Shown here in pieces: positions 29,990-39,268 of a stretch of 64,000 nt of DNA. This DNA comes from Rubinisphaera margarita. Lineage in GTDB: Bacteria; Planctomycetota; Planctomycetia; Planctomycetales; Planctomycetaceae. Numbering within the stretch: the first letter of the stretch is position 1; each line of letters starts with the position of its first letter. A program made the position numbers and the translations under genes. The stretch covers positions 682,001 through 746,000 of the forward strand of contig NZ_JAKFGB010000014.1 of assembly GCF_022267515.1 (NCBI RefSeq). Reading direction: 5' to 3'. The notes beneath the pieces are model-generated. The model had not been told where the DNA came from and searched no databases. It saw only the letters and a list, made by a program, of their open reading frames with translations.

Positions 29990-30973
29990 TTATGGCAATG
30001 AAAAGACAGGTTCGTTTTCGCCGGCGATGCTTCCCAGATATTCGAGAAGCTTGACGCTGGTCTGATTGCTGATAAAGCGGACGGAGCCATCGGCCATTGC
30101 GACTTGGCAACCGCCGGGGTGTTCGCTGCCGGGTTCTTCGAAATGGGCGCTGTTGGGGCCCTTGCACTGGTCACTACAAGTTGAGAAGTGTGTCGAAGCT
30201 GCACCCACGGCCCAGCCGTCACGGCTGCTGAGTTGCTCCGGGCCTTCGTCGAAACGCTGAAGTTCTCCCAGCATGATTGTGTTCGAGGTGCCATCGGTGA
30301 TGTGCTGGAAGCCCGTCGCCCGGTTGACCCCGAAGACTCCCTTACAGGGGCCGCCACCGCGTCGGCCGTCAGACACCTGCCATGTTTCCTTGGAACCGCA
30401 ATTGTGGTAGCCGTTACACCCGCCGAGGCATCCTCCATAGTCCGTGCCGCCCTTCTCCCACATTTCGAACATGATCGGGAGATCCTGTGGCCGCAATCCG
30501 CTACGACGGCTGGGGCAATAGAAGAAAGGGATATCCGTTTCGGCGACTGCTCGGTTGCCGATGACGCTGGTTGTGTAATCCCAACGGTCGTAGAGATCGC
30601 TTCTTTCGATATAGGGGAGGATCTGCAGCATCCAACTGCTTCCCTGCGAACCAGGCCCGGCAGCGGCATCCGCCCAGACGTCGATCGCGCCGTAGGATTC
30701 ACTGCTCAAGCAGACCACGATTGGAACTTCATGGTCCAGTGCCACTCCTCCAGGCGGGAAGACGTTGTGGGCACTATGGTAATTGTGAAGAGCGATCCCG
30801 ATTTGCCGGAGTTGACTGCCACACTGCGTCCGACGAGCAGATTCTCGAGCCTGCTGCACGGCTGGAAGCAAGAGGGCGATCAGAATCGAAACGATGCCGA
30901 TCGTCGTCAGTAACTCCACGAGTGTGAATCCACTCTTGTAGAAGTATCGAAATTGATTGTGAACTCTTCGCAT
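29990..30973 (-). CDS. DUF1559 pseudopilin-like protein
   Basis: 327 aa. A type IV pilin-like leader (KSGFTLVELLTTIGIVSILIALLLPAVQQARE) carries the prepilin cleavage context G-FTLVE. The C-terminal signature HPGGCQVAMADGS is exactly H-x9-D-G. The family is hugely expanded in planctomycetes. It is likely processed by a prepilin peptidase and associated with the envelope. It is flanked by the SUMF1-like and LRR genes on the same strand. Confidence 0.95.
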   Translation of the reverse strand: MRRVHNQFRYFYKSGFTLVELLTTIGIVSILIALLLPAVQQARESARRTQCGSQLRQIGIALHNYHSAHNVFPPGGVALDHEVPIVVCLSSESYGAIDVWADAAAGPGSQGSSWMLQILPYIERSDLYDRWDYTTSVIGNRAVAETDIPFFYCPSRRSGLRPQDLPIMFEMWEKGGTDYGGCLGGCNGYHNCGSKETWQVSDGRRGGGPCKGVFGVNRATGFQHITDGTSNTIMLGELQRFDEGPEQLSSRDGWAVGAASTHFSTCSDQCKGPNSAHFEEPGSEHPGGCQVAMADGSVRFISNQTSVKLLEYLGSIAGENEPVFSLP

Positions 30974-31004
30974 GTCTGACTTTGTCTCTGAGGAAGACCG
31001 TAAT

Positions 31005-32162
31005 TTAGTCCGTTGCGCTTACCGTCTGATGCGATGCCCCCGGGCCGATGGCCTCGTTGGGAACAATCTCACACATCACGCGAAAACCATCACGAATGTT
31101 GCGTGCAAAGGGACTGCGACCCATGCGTTTGCCGGAGCGACAGTAGTACTCATTGCTTCCCCAGTTTCCTCCGCGCAAGGACCGCTGGTTTCCGGAAGGA
31201 GGACCGACGGGATCAATTCGAGGTTCGGCCGTATATGTCTTTTCGGAGAACCAGTCGAAACACCATTCCCGGATGTTGCCGTGCATATCACAGATCCCAA
31301 ACGGGTTTGGAGGAAAAGAACCGACGGGAGCCGTGTTCGGGAAACCATCATTCCAGGGGGAAGCATCGGGAGCGTGCCCGACCATGTCGGGGTGCAAGGA
31401 TTGGTCGGCGTGATTGTCCATGGGCTTGAAGGACCAGAGTCCTTCGCCAGTGTAGAACATCGAGTCGGTGCCGGCACGGCAAGCAAACTCCCATTCAGCT
31501 TCCGTTGGGAGTCGATATCGCCTGTTTTCGCGATTGCTGAGCCATTCGCAAAAGGCCATGGCATCTATCCAGCTCACGTTGACAACGGGGTGAGTGTCGT
31601 CCTGAAGAAACCCCGGCTGCTCCCAGGGGACTTCCGGGTTCTCGATCCATTCGCCCCTCCGGGCTTCGGCTTCGATTGTCTTCACCTCCACGCGAGTAGG
31701 GTCCAGTCTATAGTTGGCTTCCGCCACGAACTGACGAAACTGACCTAATGTCGTTTCATGAGCGGCCATCAGAAATGGTTGTGTGAGCGTTACGGAGTGC
31801 CGAGGGCGTTCGCGATCCTTCGAGGTGAACTCTTCTTCCCGTGCCCCCATCGTAAAGGTTCCCGACGGGATGACCGTCATCTGCATCCCAAGAGAGTTCT
31901 GATGCACGAACGGAATTTCAAGATGATTCGCCCACCGTTGTTGATGTTCGCTGGCTTCCTCGCGTTCAAAGGGTGCAATCGCTTGAGCAGGCATTGCTGC
32001 TTCAGACTCGACCTTCGCAGTCCAGTAGTACCCGAAGGCGTTGATCGTTCCGAACACGCCGGCGATGAAGGCAAACTTCACCGCCGCTGATCGTAGCCGT
32101 TGGGTAGTTGGAACCGGCTCACGCGCTGATCGCGACACCAGATTCGTGATTTCTTGAGTCAT
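31005..32162 (-). CDS. SUMF1/formylglycine-generating-enzyme-like protein
   Basis: 385 aa. One N-terminal membrane segment (KFAFIAGVFGTINAFGYYW) anchors an FGE-sulfatase domain: VIPSGTFTMGAREEEF, PVVNVSWIDAMAFCEWLS, RYRLPTEAEWEFACRAG, GNIREWCFDWF and RSLRGGNWGSNEYYCRSGKR. True FGEs have two active-site Cys in the last region. By eye only the second is kept here and the first position is Ser, so this may be a SUMF1-fold protein of another function rather than a sulfatase activator. Confidence 0.85.
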   Translation of the reverse strand: MTQEITNLVSRSAREPVPTTQRLRSAAVKFAFIAGVFGTINAFGYYWTAKVESEAAMPAQAIAPFEREEASEHQQRWANHLEIPFVHQNSLGMQMTVIPSGTFTMGAREEEFTSKDRERPRHSVTLTQPFLMAAHETTLGQFRQFVAEANYRLDPTRVEVKTIEAEARRGEWIENPEVPWEQPGFLQDDTHPVVNVSWIDAMAFCEWLSNRENRRYRLPTEAEWEFACRAGTDSMFYTGEGLWSFKPMDNHADQSLHPDMVGHAPDASPWNDGFPNTAPVGSFPPNPFGICDMHGNIREWCFDWFSEKTYTAEPRIDPVGPPSGNQRSLRGGNWGSNEYYCRSGKRMGRSPFARNIRDGFRVMCEIVPNEAIGPGASHQTVSATD

Positions 32163-32198
32163 TGCGGTATCGGAATGTACTGGAACTGGTGTGAAGTA

Positions 32199-35100
32199 TT
32201 ATCGACGGCGCCCGAACTGGACGATCAAACCAACGGCCAGAACCCCGGCGCAAATGCCTCCAATCCACAGCCAGCTTGAGGAGGGGCCGGCATCGAGAGA
32301 TTTGGGACTGAGTTCTGGAAGATCCTGCACATCCGCCGATGCCAGAACGGCCGTCTCACGGGTTGGCTCAAATGACTGAAACTCTTCAAGGGCGACATAC
32401 CCATCGGCGTTCACGTCCATCGTCTTGAACAGCGCTTCTTCGTGAGGTAACGGAGCCGCTCCCACATCTTCGCGATACTCCTGAAGAGTGAGCCGTCGAT
32501 CTCCGTCAAGATCTCGCGTTTCGACAATTATCTGGCTGTCAGGCTTCGCGATCCCGGTGGCTCGAAACTCGCTTAATGCCAGCGAGCCGTTCTTATCGGC
32601 GTCGAACCGCTCAAAGATTCGTCGTTCTCGCGCAGTTGGCTCCCGATCGAACTGGTCCACGAACTCTTCGAGAGTGAGTTGTTTGTCCTGATCTTTGTCG
32701 CGTACCTCAAACATCGTCTCAGGCGGCGGATTGGACGGGGGAGAGCGCTGGAACTCTGCAAGTGTAAGACGTTCATTGCCATCAAGATCAAACCGAGCGA
32801 ATTCCCTATCAATTTCTGCGGGCAGGCGTGTCTTGAAGTAGGAACCGTACTCTTCTCGCGAGAGAAGCTCGTCCTCATTTTCATCCAGCCGACTGAGGAC
32901 CTCCTCAGCGGTCTCTGGTCGCGGCTGGTAACCCGGACGGAGAAATGCGGCAGGAACTCCCCCTTGAGCGACAGGCCCAACGGTCGCACTCACCCGTCCC
33001 CCTTTCTGCAGAGACTGCTGCTGAAACTCGGCAAGTGTGAGGGAGTTGCTGTGGTCGACGTCGAGCTGCTGAAATTCCTTGTGGCCTTCGGCCATGGCTT
33101 GTTTGAGAGAGACTTCCGGCTTTCGAATGGAACCTCGCAGTGATGGATTCCAGAACTCCGCAAAGGTGAGTTGTCCATCGCGATTGGCATCGTGCTCTTC
33201 AAAGAGATGAGGAGAGCCGGGCGGAAGTGATTGCTTGAAAATCGGGTATTCGCCGTAGTCCAGCGTATTGTCGGCGTTCGTGTCGAGGTAAATGAAAAGC
33301 TCCTTCAATTCCTCAGCGACATCGCCCTTTTGTTCGCCGATGAACTCTTCCAGACTAACTGCTCCATCCTTATCCCAATCCACAAGATTGAAGACGTGTC
33401 CAATCATGCCTTTGCCGACTGGCGTGATCGCGAATTCCCCCTCATCCATGCTCCGACTGCGATCTTCGTCAAACCGACGGAACAAAGTTGAAATCAGGAA
33501 AGAATGCTGCGGAGGCATGAACAGTGCAAATTCTGACTCATCGAGCGAGCCGCTTTGATCCTGGTCTCGTCGTTTGAATTCACCAATCACGTGGACGCGA
33601 GCCAGACGAGTAATCTCAAACTCCTCTCGTGAAATCTTTTCGTCGCGATTGAGGTCCGCGAGAGGAAACTCCGACTCCAGTATCTCTCGTCTGAGTGCCT
33701 CGACACCGACACCATTGACCAACTCTTGCGCTGTCAGAAAGTAATCGGCATTTTTATCCTGAGCATAAAAATAAACGTGCCGGACGAAATAGGCGGGTTC
33801 GGGCAGCTCGATCTTCTCTCCGTATGCAGTAACCCACGGAGAGAGGATTTGAGAGCCAGGGTTGAACTCTCGCCATGTCAGGCAGCCATCCTGATTCTCA
33901 TCCCTTGTCGCGAAAACGCTCTCCGCTTCCTCTTGCCATTCTTTCAGTCGATCCTCGGCACCGGGCAGCTTCCATGGTTCCCGATGTCGAAATTCCTCGA
34001 CACTTAACCACCCCGATCCATCGGTGTCCAATTTGAGAAATTTGCTGACGATGGGACTCAGGTTCGCTCCGCCCACTGGAACGTGAATGTGAAGTGGAAA
34101 CTCTTCGAGGGTTAACGTCTGATCCTGATTGGTGTCGAACACGTTGAAGTAATGCCTGAGCATCACAATGTGGTTCTGAACTGATGGGAAGCTGGCAACT
34201 TCCTCCCATTCAGTTCGGTCGTCGTCATTCGGGTCCACGAACGCATGCACGAGACTCGGTAGAAATGTGCGAGCTTCCGGAGTCGCGGCATATTCATGAA
34301 TGGACAAAGATTGGTCTTGATCGGAGTCGAAGAAGCGAAATGAGATTTCCGCCGCCGTTCGGAAGCGATCGATATGAGGGCCGAGAAACTCATCACGACT
34401 CAACGTGTCGTCTGAATCCGTATCGAGTCCCTGGAAAGCCTGCCTCGGCGACGGACGAGCGACTTCAAGACTTTGAAATTCCTCGAAGGCCAGCTTCCCG
34501 TCCCGAGGTGACCTGTCGAAGTGATCAAACTGACTCCTTCGGTATCGGTGAGCAGGCTCTGCAAACTTGCTGAGATATTCTTCCGCCTCGACGCTGCCGC
34601 TGTTGTCAGTATCGTAAGCTTGAAAAATCTCCGCCGGCAGAGGCCCCAGCGCTACAGTGTTGCGAAACTCATCCAGGGAAATCGTGTTGCTCAGATCAAG
34701 GTCCAGACGCTCGAAATTATAAATCGCCTGCTTGAGCTCCAGACCTTCATAGAAGGCAAAGTACTCCTGATGGCTTAGTTGCTGGTCCGCGTTTCGATCG
34801 AATCCTTCGAATAGTCGATCGCGTGCCGGAGCAGCGAATGTGGAACGCTCAAACTCTTCCGGACTCCACTTGCTGTCGTCGTTGTGGTCGAACCAGCGAA
34901 ACGCAGCAGTGGCAGAATCGTGGTTACTCTCCGCGACAGAAGACAGAAGTTCTTCGAGGTCGATCAACTTGTCTGCTGACTTGTCGTACCTGCGGAACTG
35001 AGCCGTCTGATTGAGCCTGAACTCGTCGAAACTGAGTGAGTCGGAAGCATCGAGGTCAAGAAAAGCGAACCAACCGTCTACAAACTCTGGGAAGTCACTG

Positions 35101-36167
35101 ACTTCTCGTCGGCGAGCTTCGTCGGCAGGAAGGCTTCTACCGCGGAACTCATCCAGAGAGAGTGAGCCATCTTGGTTCTGCTCGAGCTGGCGAAACTCCG
35201 CGTCGAATTGCGGTTGGCGTTCGAGAGAACCGTGAATGATGTGCAGTCGCTCGATAAAGGGAAATTCGTCCTGCGAGAGAGCGTTGTTGTTGTTCTTGTC
35301 CAGCTCCTTGAAAAGTTCAAGTCGCTGTTCAGCCACGTGCCCATAAATCTGCGCAGTGAACTCCCGTTGTTCGATCTGACCGTCACGGTTGATGTCACTC
35401 ACACTGGCGAACGGAGGAACGGCTCGCTGAGAGAGCAGTGAACCCTCGAACTCCTTGCCGCTGAGATGACCATCTGAATCTGCATCAGCCGCCGCAAAGA
35501 TGGCGGCCATGACTAGTGATTCATGTGCATTGTCGGACGTTTGCAGTTCCTGAGTCGTCAAAAAACTGTCTTGATCAACATCGAAAAACGTAAAGAGGAC
35601 GCTCGCAGGGGGACCAGCTTCTGGAGACTGAAAAAATTCGGATGGCGTCAGGTAAGCGTCCTGGTCCTTGTCGAGCCGAGCAAAGAAGGATTTGCCATCT
35701 TTGGAAGCCGTGTGAGACAGGAGATATTCGGCGAGAGAGATTCTGCCATCGTGATCCTTATCTCGAGCGACCAGGACTTTGTTCATCCGGATTCGCTGCT
35801 CGGTCGCCTCATCGGCGAGGGGTCTGGCTCCCGGCACATTCAACCACTTATCAGCAGAGACCCTCTCGCATTCAGCTCGAGTCAACACGCCATTCTGGTC
35901 GGTGTCGAGTTCACGGAAGACGCGATCGCAGGACGTCTGCCACAGCTTTAGCGAATCGGCGTCCCCGTTTTGAATCCCCACTGAACGATTCCGGAACTCT
36001 GCAAGGGTCAGGCCGCCATTTTCATCCTGGTCAAGAGCTTCGAATCCAATCCGACACTTCGTGGCGTTGGCCTGATGCGTCGTGTCATCCGCTGTTCCCT
36101 CGTGAAATCCACTCGTCAGTACAACGAAGAACAACAACCCCGAAAGAGTTGACGATCTTTGCGGCAT
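32199..36167 (-). CDS. Giant EF-hand protein, C-terminally anchored
   Basis: 1322 aa from ATG 36167, chosen because it gives a signal peptide (STLSGLLFFVVLTSGFHEG). I count 36 EF-hand-like loops of the D-x-D-x-[DN]-G-x-[LIV]-[ST]-x-x-E-F type, e.g. ALDQDENGGLTLAEF and RFDADKNGSLALSEF, spaced about every 30-40 residues over nearly the whole length. Several loops lack a ligand (e.g. FAFLDLDASDSLSFDEF). A membrane helix (WLWIGGICAGVLAVGLIVQF) and RRR end the chain. It should bind many Ca2+ outside the cytoplasm. It follows a related smaller EF-hand gene. Confidence 0.9.
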   Translation of the reverse strand: MPQRSSTLSGLLFFVVLTSGFHEGTADDTTHQANATKCRIGFEALDQDENGGLTLAEFRNRSVGIQNGDADSLKLWQTSCDRVFRELDTDQNGVLTRAECERVSADKWLNVPGARPLADEATEQRIRMNKVLVARDKDHDGRISLAEYLLSHTASKDGKSFFARLDKDQDAYLTPSEFFQSPEAGPPASVLFTFFDVDQDSFLTTQELQTSDNAHESLVMAAIFAAADADSDGHLSGKEFEGSLLSQRAVPPFASVSDINRDGQIEQREFTAQIYGHVAEQRLELFKELDKNNNNALSQDEFPFIERLHIIHGSLERQPQFDAEFRQLEQNQDGSLSLDEFRGRSLPADEARRREVSDFPEFVDGWFAFLDLDASDSLSFDEFRLNQTAQFRRYDKSADKLIDLEELLSSVAESNHDSATAAFRWFDHNDDSKWSPEEFERSTFAAPARDRLFEGFDRNADQQLSHQEYFAFYEGLELKQAIYNFERLDLDLSNTISLDEFRNTVALGPLPAEIFQAYDTDNSGSVEAEEYLSKFAEPAHRYRRSQFDHFDRSPRDGKLAFEEFQSLEVARPSPRQAFQGLDTDSDDTLSRDEFLGPHIDRFRTAAEISFRFFDSDQDQSLSIHEYAATPEARTFLPSLVHAFVDPNDDDRTEWEEVASFPSVQNHIVMLRHYFNVFDTNQDQTLTLEEFPLHIHVPVGGANLSPIVSKFLKLDTDGSGWLSVEEFRHREPWKLPGAEDRLKEWQEEAESVFATRDENQDGCLTWREFNPGSQILSPWVTAYGEKIELPEPAYFVRHVYFYAQDKNADYFLTAQELVNGVGVEALRREILESEFPLADLNRDEKISREEFEITRLARVHVIGEFKRRDQDQSGSLDESEFALFMPPQHSFLISTLFRRFDEDRSRSMDEGEFAITPVGKGMIGHVFNLVDWDKDGAVSLEEFIGEQKGDVAEELKELFIYLDTNADNTLDYGEYPIFKQSLPPGSPHLFEEHDANRDGQLTFAEFWNPSLRGSIRKPEVSLKQAMAEGHKEFQQLDVDHSNSLTLAEFQQQSLQKGGRVSATVGPVAQGGVPAAFLRPGYQPRPETAEEVLSRLDENEDELLSREEYGSYFKTRLPAEIDREFARFDLDGNERLTLAEFQRSPPSNPPPETMFEVRDKDQDKQLTLEEFVDQFDREPTARERRIFERFDADKNGSLALSEFRATGIAKPDSQIIVETRDLDGDRRLTLQEYREDVGAAPLPHEEALFKTMDVNADGYVALEEFQSFEPTRETAVLASADVQDLPELSPKSLDAGPSSSWLWIGGICAGVLAVGLIVQFGRRR

Positions 36168-36280
36168 TCTCGGACTTGGAATCTTGCATATGACATTTGC
36201 CGCGTCGAAGAACATTAGTACTGACACACTTGTAACCTTGACTGGTATTAATTTCGAGAATCGATTCTGCTGCGACTACA

Positions 36281-37612
36281 CTACTGCACCACAAAATCAT
36301 CGATCTGCGCGTTGATTTCCGCAGGTCCTTCAGTTGGCTGAGCTCGGGCAGGCATTGATGCTTCGGAACCTTTGGCATTCGCGGACTCTGAGTCATTCGA
36401 TTCCTCGTCCAACACGGTCGCCTCCATCGGATTCCTTACTGCGCACTTGCGACGCCTCCAGGCTCGGTGGGAAAAGAATCCGGCAATACAGAGCATCCCA
36501 ATCCCATCCGCGAACAAGATCCACTGGGAGACGCGATCGAGGGGCTGCCCTTCTGCTTGATGCTGATTTCCGGCTGTCTTCGCCAACATCAGCTGTCGTT
36601 GTTCCTCTTTCCACCCGAGGTATTCACTCAGACTCAGGCCTCCACTCGCGTCCTTATCCGCCTCACTGAATTGATTCAACGTGTGGAGCCAAGCCCGCTC
36701 AGGAAGAAAGACCAGCATTTCTTCCGAAGAAAGCGAGAGATCGTGATCAAGATCTTTGCCGTGAAAACGGGTGGTCAAATCCGGGGCGGCAGCAGGAGCA
36801 AACTGAAACTCCTGAGCGGAGAGAAACCCATCGACTGGTTGGACGTCATATAGTTCGAACTCCTCGGGGACCGACCACCGTCCCTGAGACAGGAATTTGC
36901 GGACCGTCGCATATTCCGCGCTACTAACCTTCGAATCACGGTTCACATCGTGCTGCAGGAACCTGGCCATGCTGTCCATGACCTTGTCCTTACCCCGGGT
37001 GCGAAATTCTTCCCAATCCAACTGCTCGTCCGAATTCGAATCGAAACGATGAAAGAAAGCATTGCGGAACGCGAGTTTCGGTGGGCACACATCACCCAGT
37101 AACTCATCGAGAAGCTCAATTGCCCACTGGTCCTTCGGTCTTTGCGACGTGAACTCCGTATGTGAGATGAGATCGTCGCCGGTCGTATCCAAGGCATCGA
37201 AAACAACGCGAGGAGGGGGGCCATTCCGTTTTGGCGGAGGCTCCTTGCCTCGAAACTCAAAGTCGATGACGTCCAGCTTCTCGTCGCCGTTGCGATCGAA
37301 GCTCTTGAACTCCAGCTCTTTTGCCTGAAAGGCCTTTCCCAGAGTGCCGTTCGTGTATTCTTTAAGATTTAAGAATTCGTCGTCGTCTTTGTCGAGCAGC
37401 CGGAAGATCTTCTGACGCTGAGACTCTTCAGTTTTTTCGCCGGCAGCAGCTGGCTTCGTAGCAGACTCTGCCGCAATTGCACGTGCTGCAACCGCGCTTA
37501 GGAGAATCGATAGCACGAATGCCGCGAGGATAACTCGGTGAATGATACAGCCGCCTGTCCGGTACATGGCCGACAGACTTCTCGCTGAGCGTTTCGCGAA
37601 GAAATCGTACAT
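36281..37612 (-). CDS. EF-hand protein with N-terminal signal and C-terminal membrane helix
   Basis: 443 aa from ATG 37612 (CGAGG upstream); 37660 is a possible longer start. A signal segment (RVILAAFVLSILLSAVAARAIA) is followed by eight EF-hand-like loops, e.g. LLDKDDDEFLNLKEY and RFDSNSDEQLDWEEF. A membrane helix (WILFADGIGMLCIAGFF) and a basic, then acidic, tail of about 80 residues follow, so the tail is probably cytoplasmic. It shares layout with the giant EF-hand protein directly downstream, 113 nt apart. Confidence 0.85.
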   Translation of the reverse strand: MYDFFAKRSARSLSAMYRTGGCIIHRVILAAFVLSILLSAVAARAIAAESATKPAAAGEKTEESQRQKIFRLLDKDDDEFLNLKEYTNGTLGKAFQAKELEFKSFDRNGDEKLDVIDFEFRGKEPPPKRNGPPPRVVFDALDTTGDDLISHTEFTSQRPKDQWAIELLDELLGDVCPPKLAFRNAFFHRFDSNSDEQLDWEEFRTRGKDKVMDSMARFLQHDVNRDSKVSSAEYATVRKFLSQGRWSVPEEFELYDVQPVDGFLSAQEFQFAPAAAPDLTTRFHGKDLDHDLSLSSEEMLVFLPERAWLHTLNQFSEADKDASGGLSLSEYLGWKEEQRQLMLAKTAGNQHQAEGQPLDRVSQWILFADGIGMLCIAGFFSHRAWRRRKCAVRNPMEATVLDEESNDSESANAKGSEASMPARAQPTEGPAEINAQIDDFVVQ

Positions 37613-37707
37613 TGTGCCAAACCTCGAAGAGTTTGGAGAGATAGGAATCGAAGTGTACATCCTACCGGTGAACTGTTCAGTGCGGTAGAGATTTCTCGAC
37701 GATTTAT

Positions 37708-38613
37708 TCAGAAACTCCGATCCGTCGTCGAAGCGGCGGAATTGTCATCCAACCGGACATATCGCCGCTGCTTGACGATCAGATCTGCAAGCATGCCTAT
37801 TGCAAGAATAATGATGGAAGACACGATGATGATGACGTCTGCATCCGCGATCCCGGCAGGGGAATTTATACCGAATGCAAAGATCCGATAGTGGCCGGCG
37901 ACGAACAGCGCAAGGGCCAAGGGGCCGAACACTCTCAACGGATTGAAATACATGATGACTCGGACGACTGTCAGGAGATATCGGGCGGTGTCTCTGATCG
38001 GGTGAAATTTTGACGTACCAATACGGGGGTGGTAATCGATTGGAACGTACTTGACAGAATGGCCGTTACAGAGATAAGCCAAAGTCATTGAGCTTACGCA
38101 AGAGAATCCTGGAGAGAGTGCCCAGAGATATCTCAACACGATTGCTCTGTTGAGAACCTTCATCCCGGTATTCAAATCGTCGATCGTATGTCCGCTAACC
38201 CATTCAGCGAGCTTTCGAATGGCCCACTTTACAGGCGCCCTCAAAAGTGGCCAGGTTCCGGACTCGCAGCAGCGCGCCCCATTAACCTGATCAAACTCGG
38301 GGACAAATTCGAAGAGCTTGAGAAGATCCTTTGGAGCGTATGAGCCATCGGCATCCAGCATGGCGATGTAATCGGCCCGAGAGGCAAGGATGCCATCGAT
38401 ACGGGCGGTGCCGGAACCTCCCCGGGATTTCCGGCGGATGACCTGGTCCGCAAGCGACGTGGCAAATTCGGCCGTTTGATCCGTTGAACCATCGTCTACG
38501 ACGATAATGTCGATCTCATGCGGACAGATTGCCACCAACTCGCGTAGCTGAGCGAGAAGAGGTCCGATAGCACGCTGCTCGTTAAAGGCGGGGATGACAA
38601 CGGAAATCTTCAA
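37708..38613 (-). CDS. GT2-family glycosyltransferase with C-terminal membrane helices
   Basis: 301 aa. The N-terminal GT-A domain has SVVIPAFNEQ, DIIVVDDGSTDQT and the metal motif AMLDADGSYAP. DLNTGMKVLNRAI and GFSCVSSMTLAYL follow, as in polyprenyl-phosphate mannosyl/glucosyltransferases. Two or more C-terminal helices (from about residue 225) anchor it. It would charge a lipid carrier with sugar, which GT-C enzymes like those at 20.8-24.1 kb could use. Confidence 0.9.
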   Translation of the reverse strand: MKISVVIPAFNEQRAIGPLLAQLRELVAICPHEIDIIVVDDGSTDQTAEFATSLADQVIRRKSRGGSGTARIDGILASRADYIAMLDADGSYAPKDLLKLFEFVPEFDQVNGARCCESGTWPLLRAPVKWAIRKLAEWVSGHTIDDLNTGMKVLNRAIVLRYLWALSPGFSCVSSMTLAYLCNGHSVKYVPIDYHPRIGTSKFHPIRDTARYLLTVVRVIMYFNPLRVFGPLALALFVAGHYRIFAFGINSPAGIADADVIIIVSSIIILAIGMLADLIVKQRRYVRLDDNSAASTTDRSF

Positions 38614-39189
38614 GGTTATGACTATGAACCAAAGTGAGAGGAAACTGAATCTTAGTCGCAGTGAACGGAACCACCCTAATTCAATGTCTCAGAAATTGAA
38701 AGCAATCGCAGCCTCCATCGTCAAAAGTCTGAACAGCCTTGGGCTGCGTAGAGTGGCTGACGATGTAGGAAGGGGCTGAAAGGGCGGGGATTTCAGTCCT
38801 CCACTCGCGACATCGAAATCTGAGATCGAACCCGAAGGAAGTGAAGTAGGGTCCACAAGACTCCTTCGCGATCGAATCTGTTGGTACAGGATGCCGAAGT
38901 CTCCAATGGAACGGGGCAGCTTCCGGAGTATTCCGTCCCGCCTGCGGTCTCGAATAAGTTCGAATCTCGCTCCTGAGTTGAAAGCAGGTGCGTTGTAGAT
39001 ACAACTAAACTTGATTCAACTTCCACTCAAAGTTCCCCAACCTCTCTATTGGCAAGAGGTTAAGAGGGGATTGCTCGCTACCGCCTGCGGGAATCTGGGC
39101 CGTTACAGGGGCTACAGACAAAGGTCGAGCTGCTTTTTGCTACGTCTTGCCCCCTTTCGTCCCACAAGACGACACCTCACAATGAACAT
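38614..39189. other. Gene-free interval upstream of the CRISPR-Cas operon
   Basis: About 580 bp without a protein-like frame. It separates the divergent GT2 gene from the cas operon. I see no terminator, repeat or RNA fold that I can name. Confidence 0.5.
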
Positions 39190-39218
39190 TTGCAACGTTG
39201 GACAGATATAGGTATGAA
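39190..39218 (+). promoter_or_regulatory. Candidate promoter of the WYL-cas operon
   Basis: TTGCAA at 39190-39195 and TATGAA at 39213-39218 are separated by exactly 17 nt. The start codon of the WYL regulator is about 50 nt downstream. It is the best sigma70-like pair in the interval. Confidence 0.45.
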
Positions 39219-39268
39219 GTTGTGCTAAAGTCGCGGTCGGAACGTAAATCCTCTTTGGCACGACGCTG

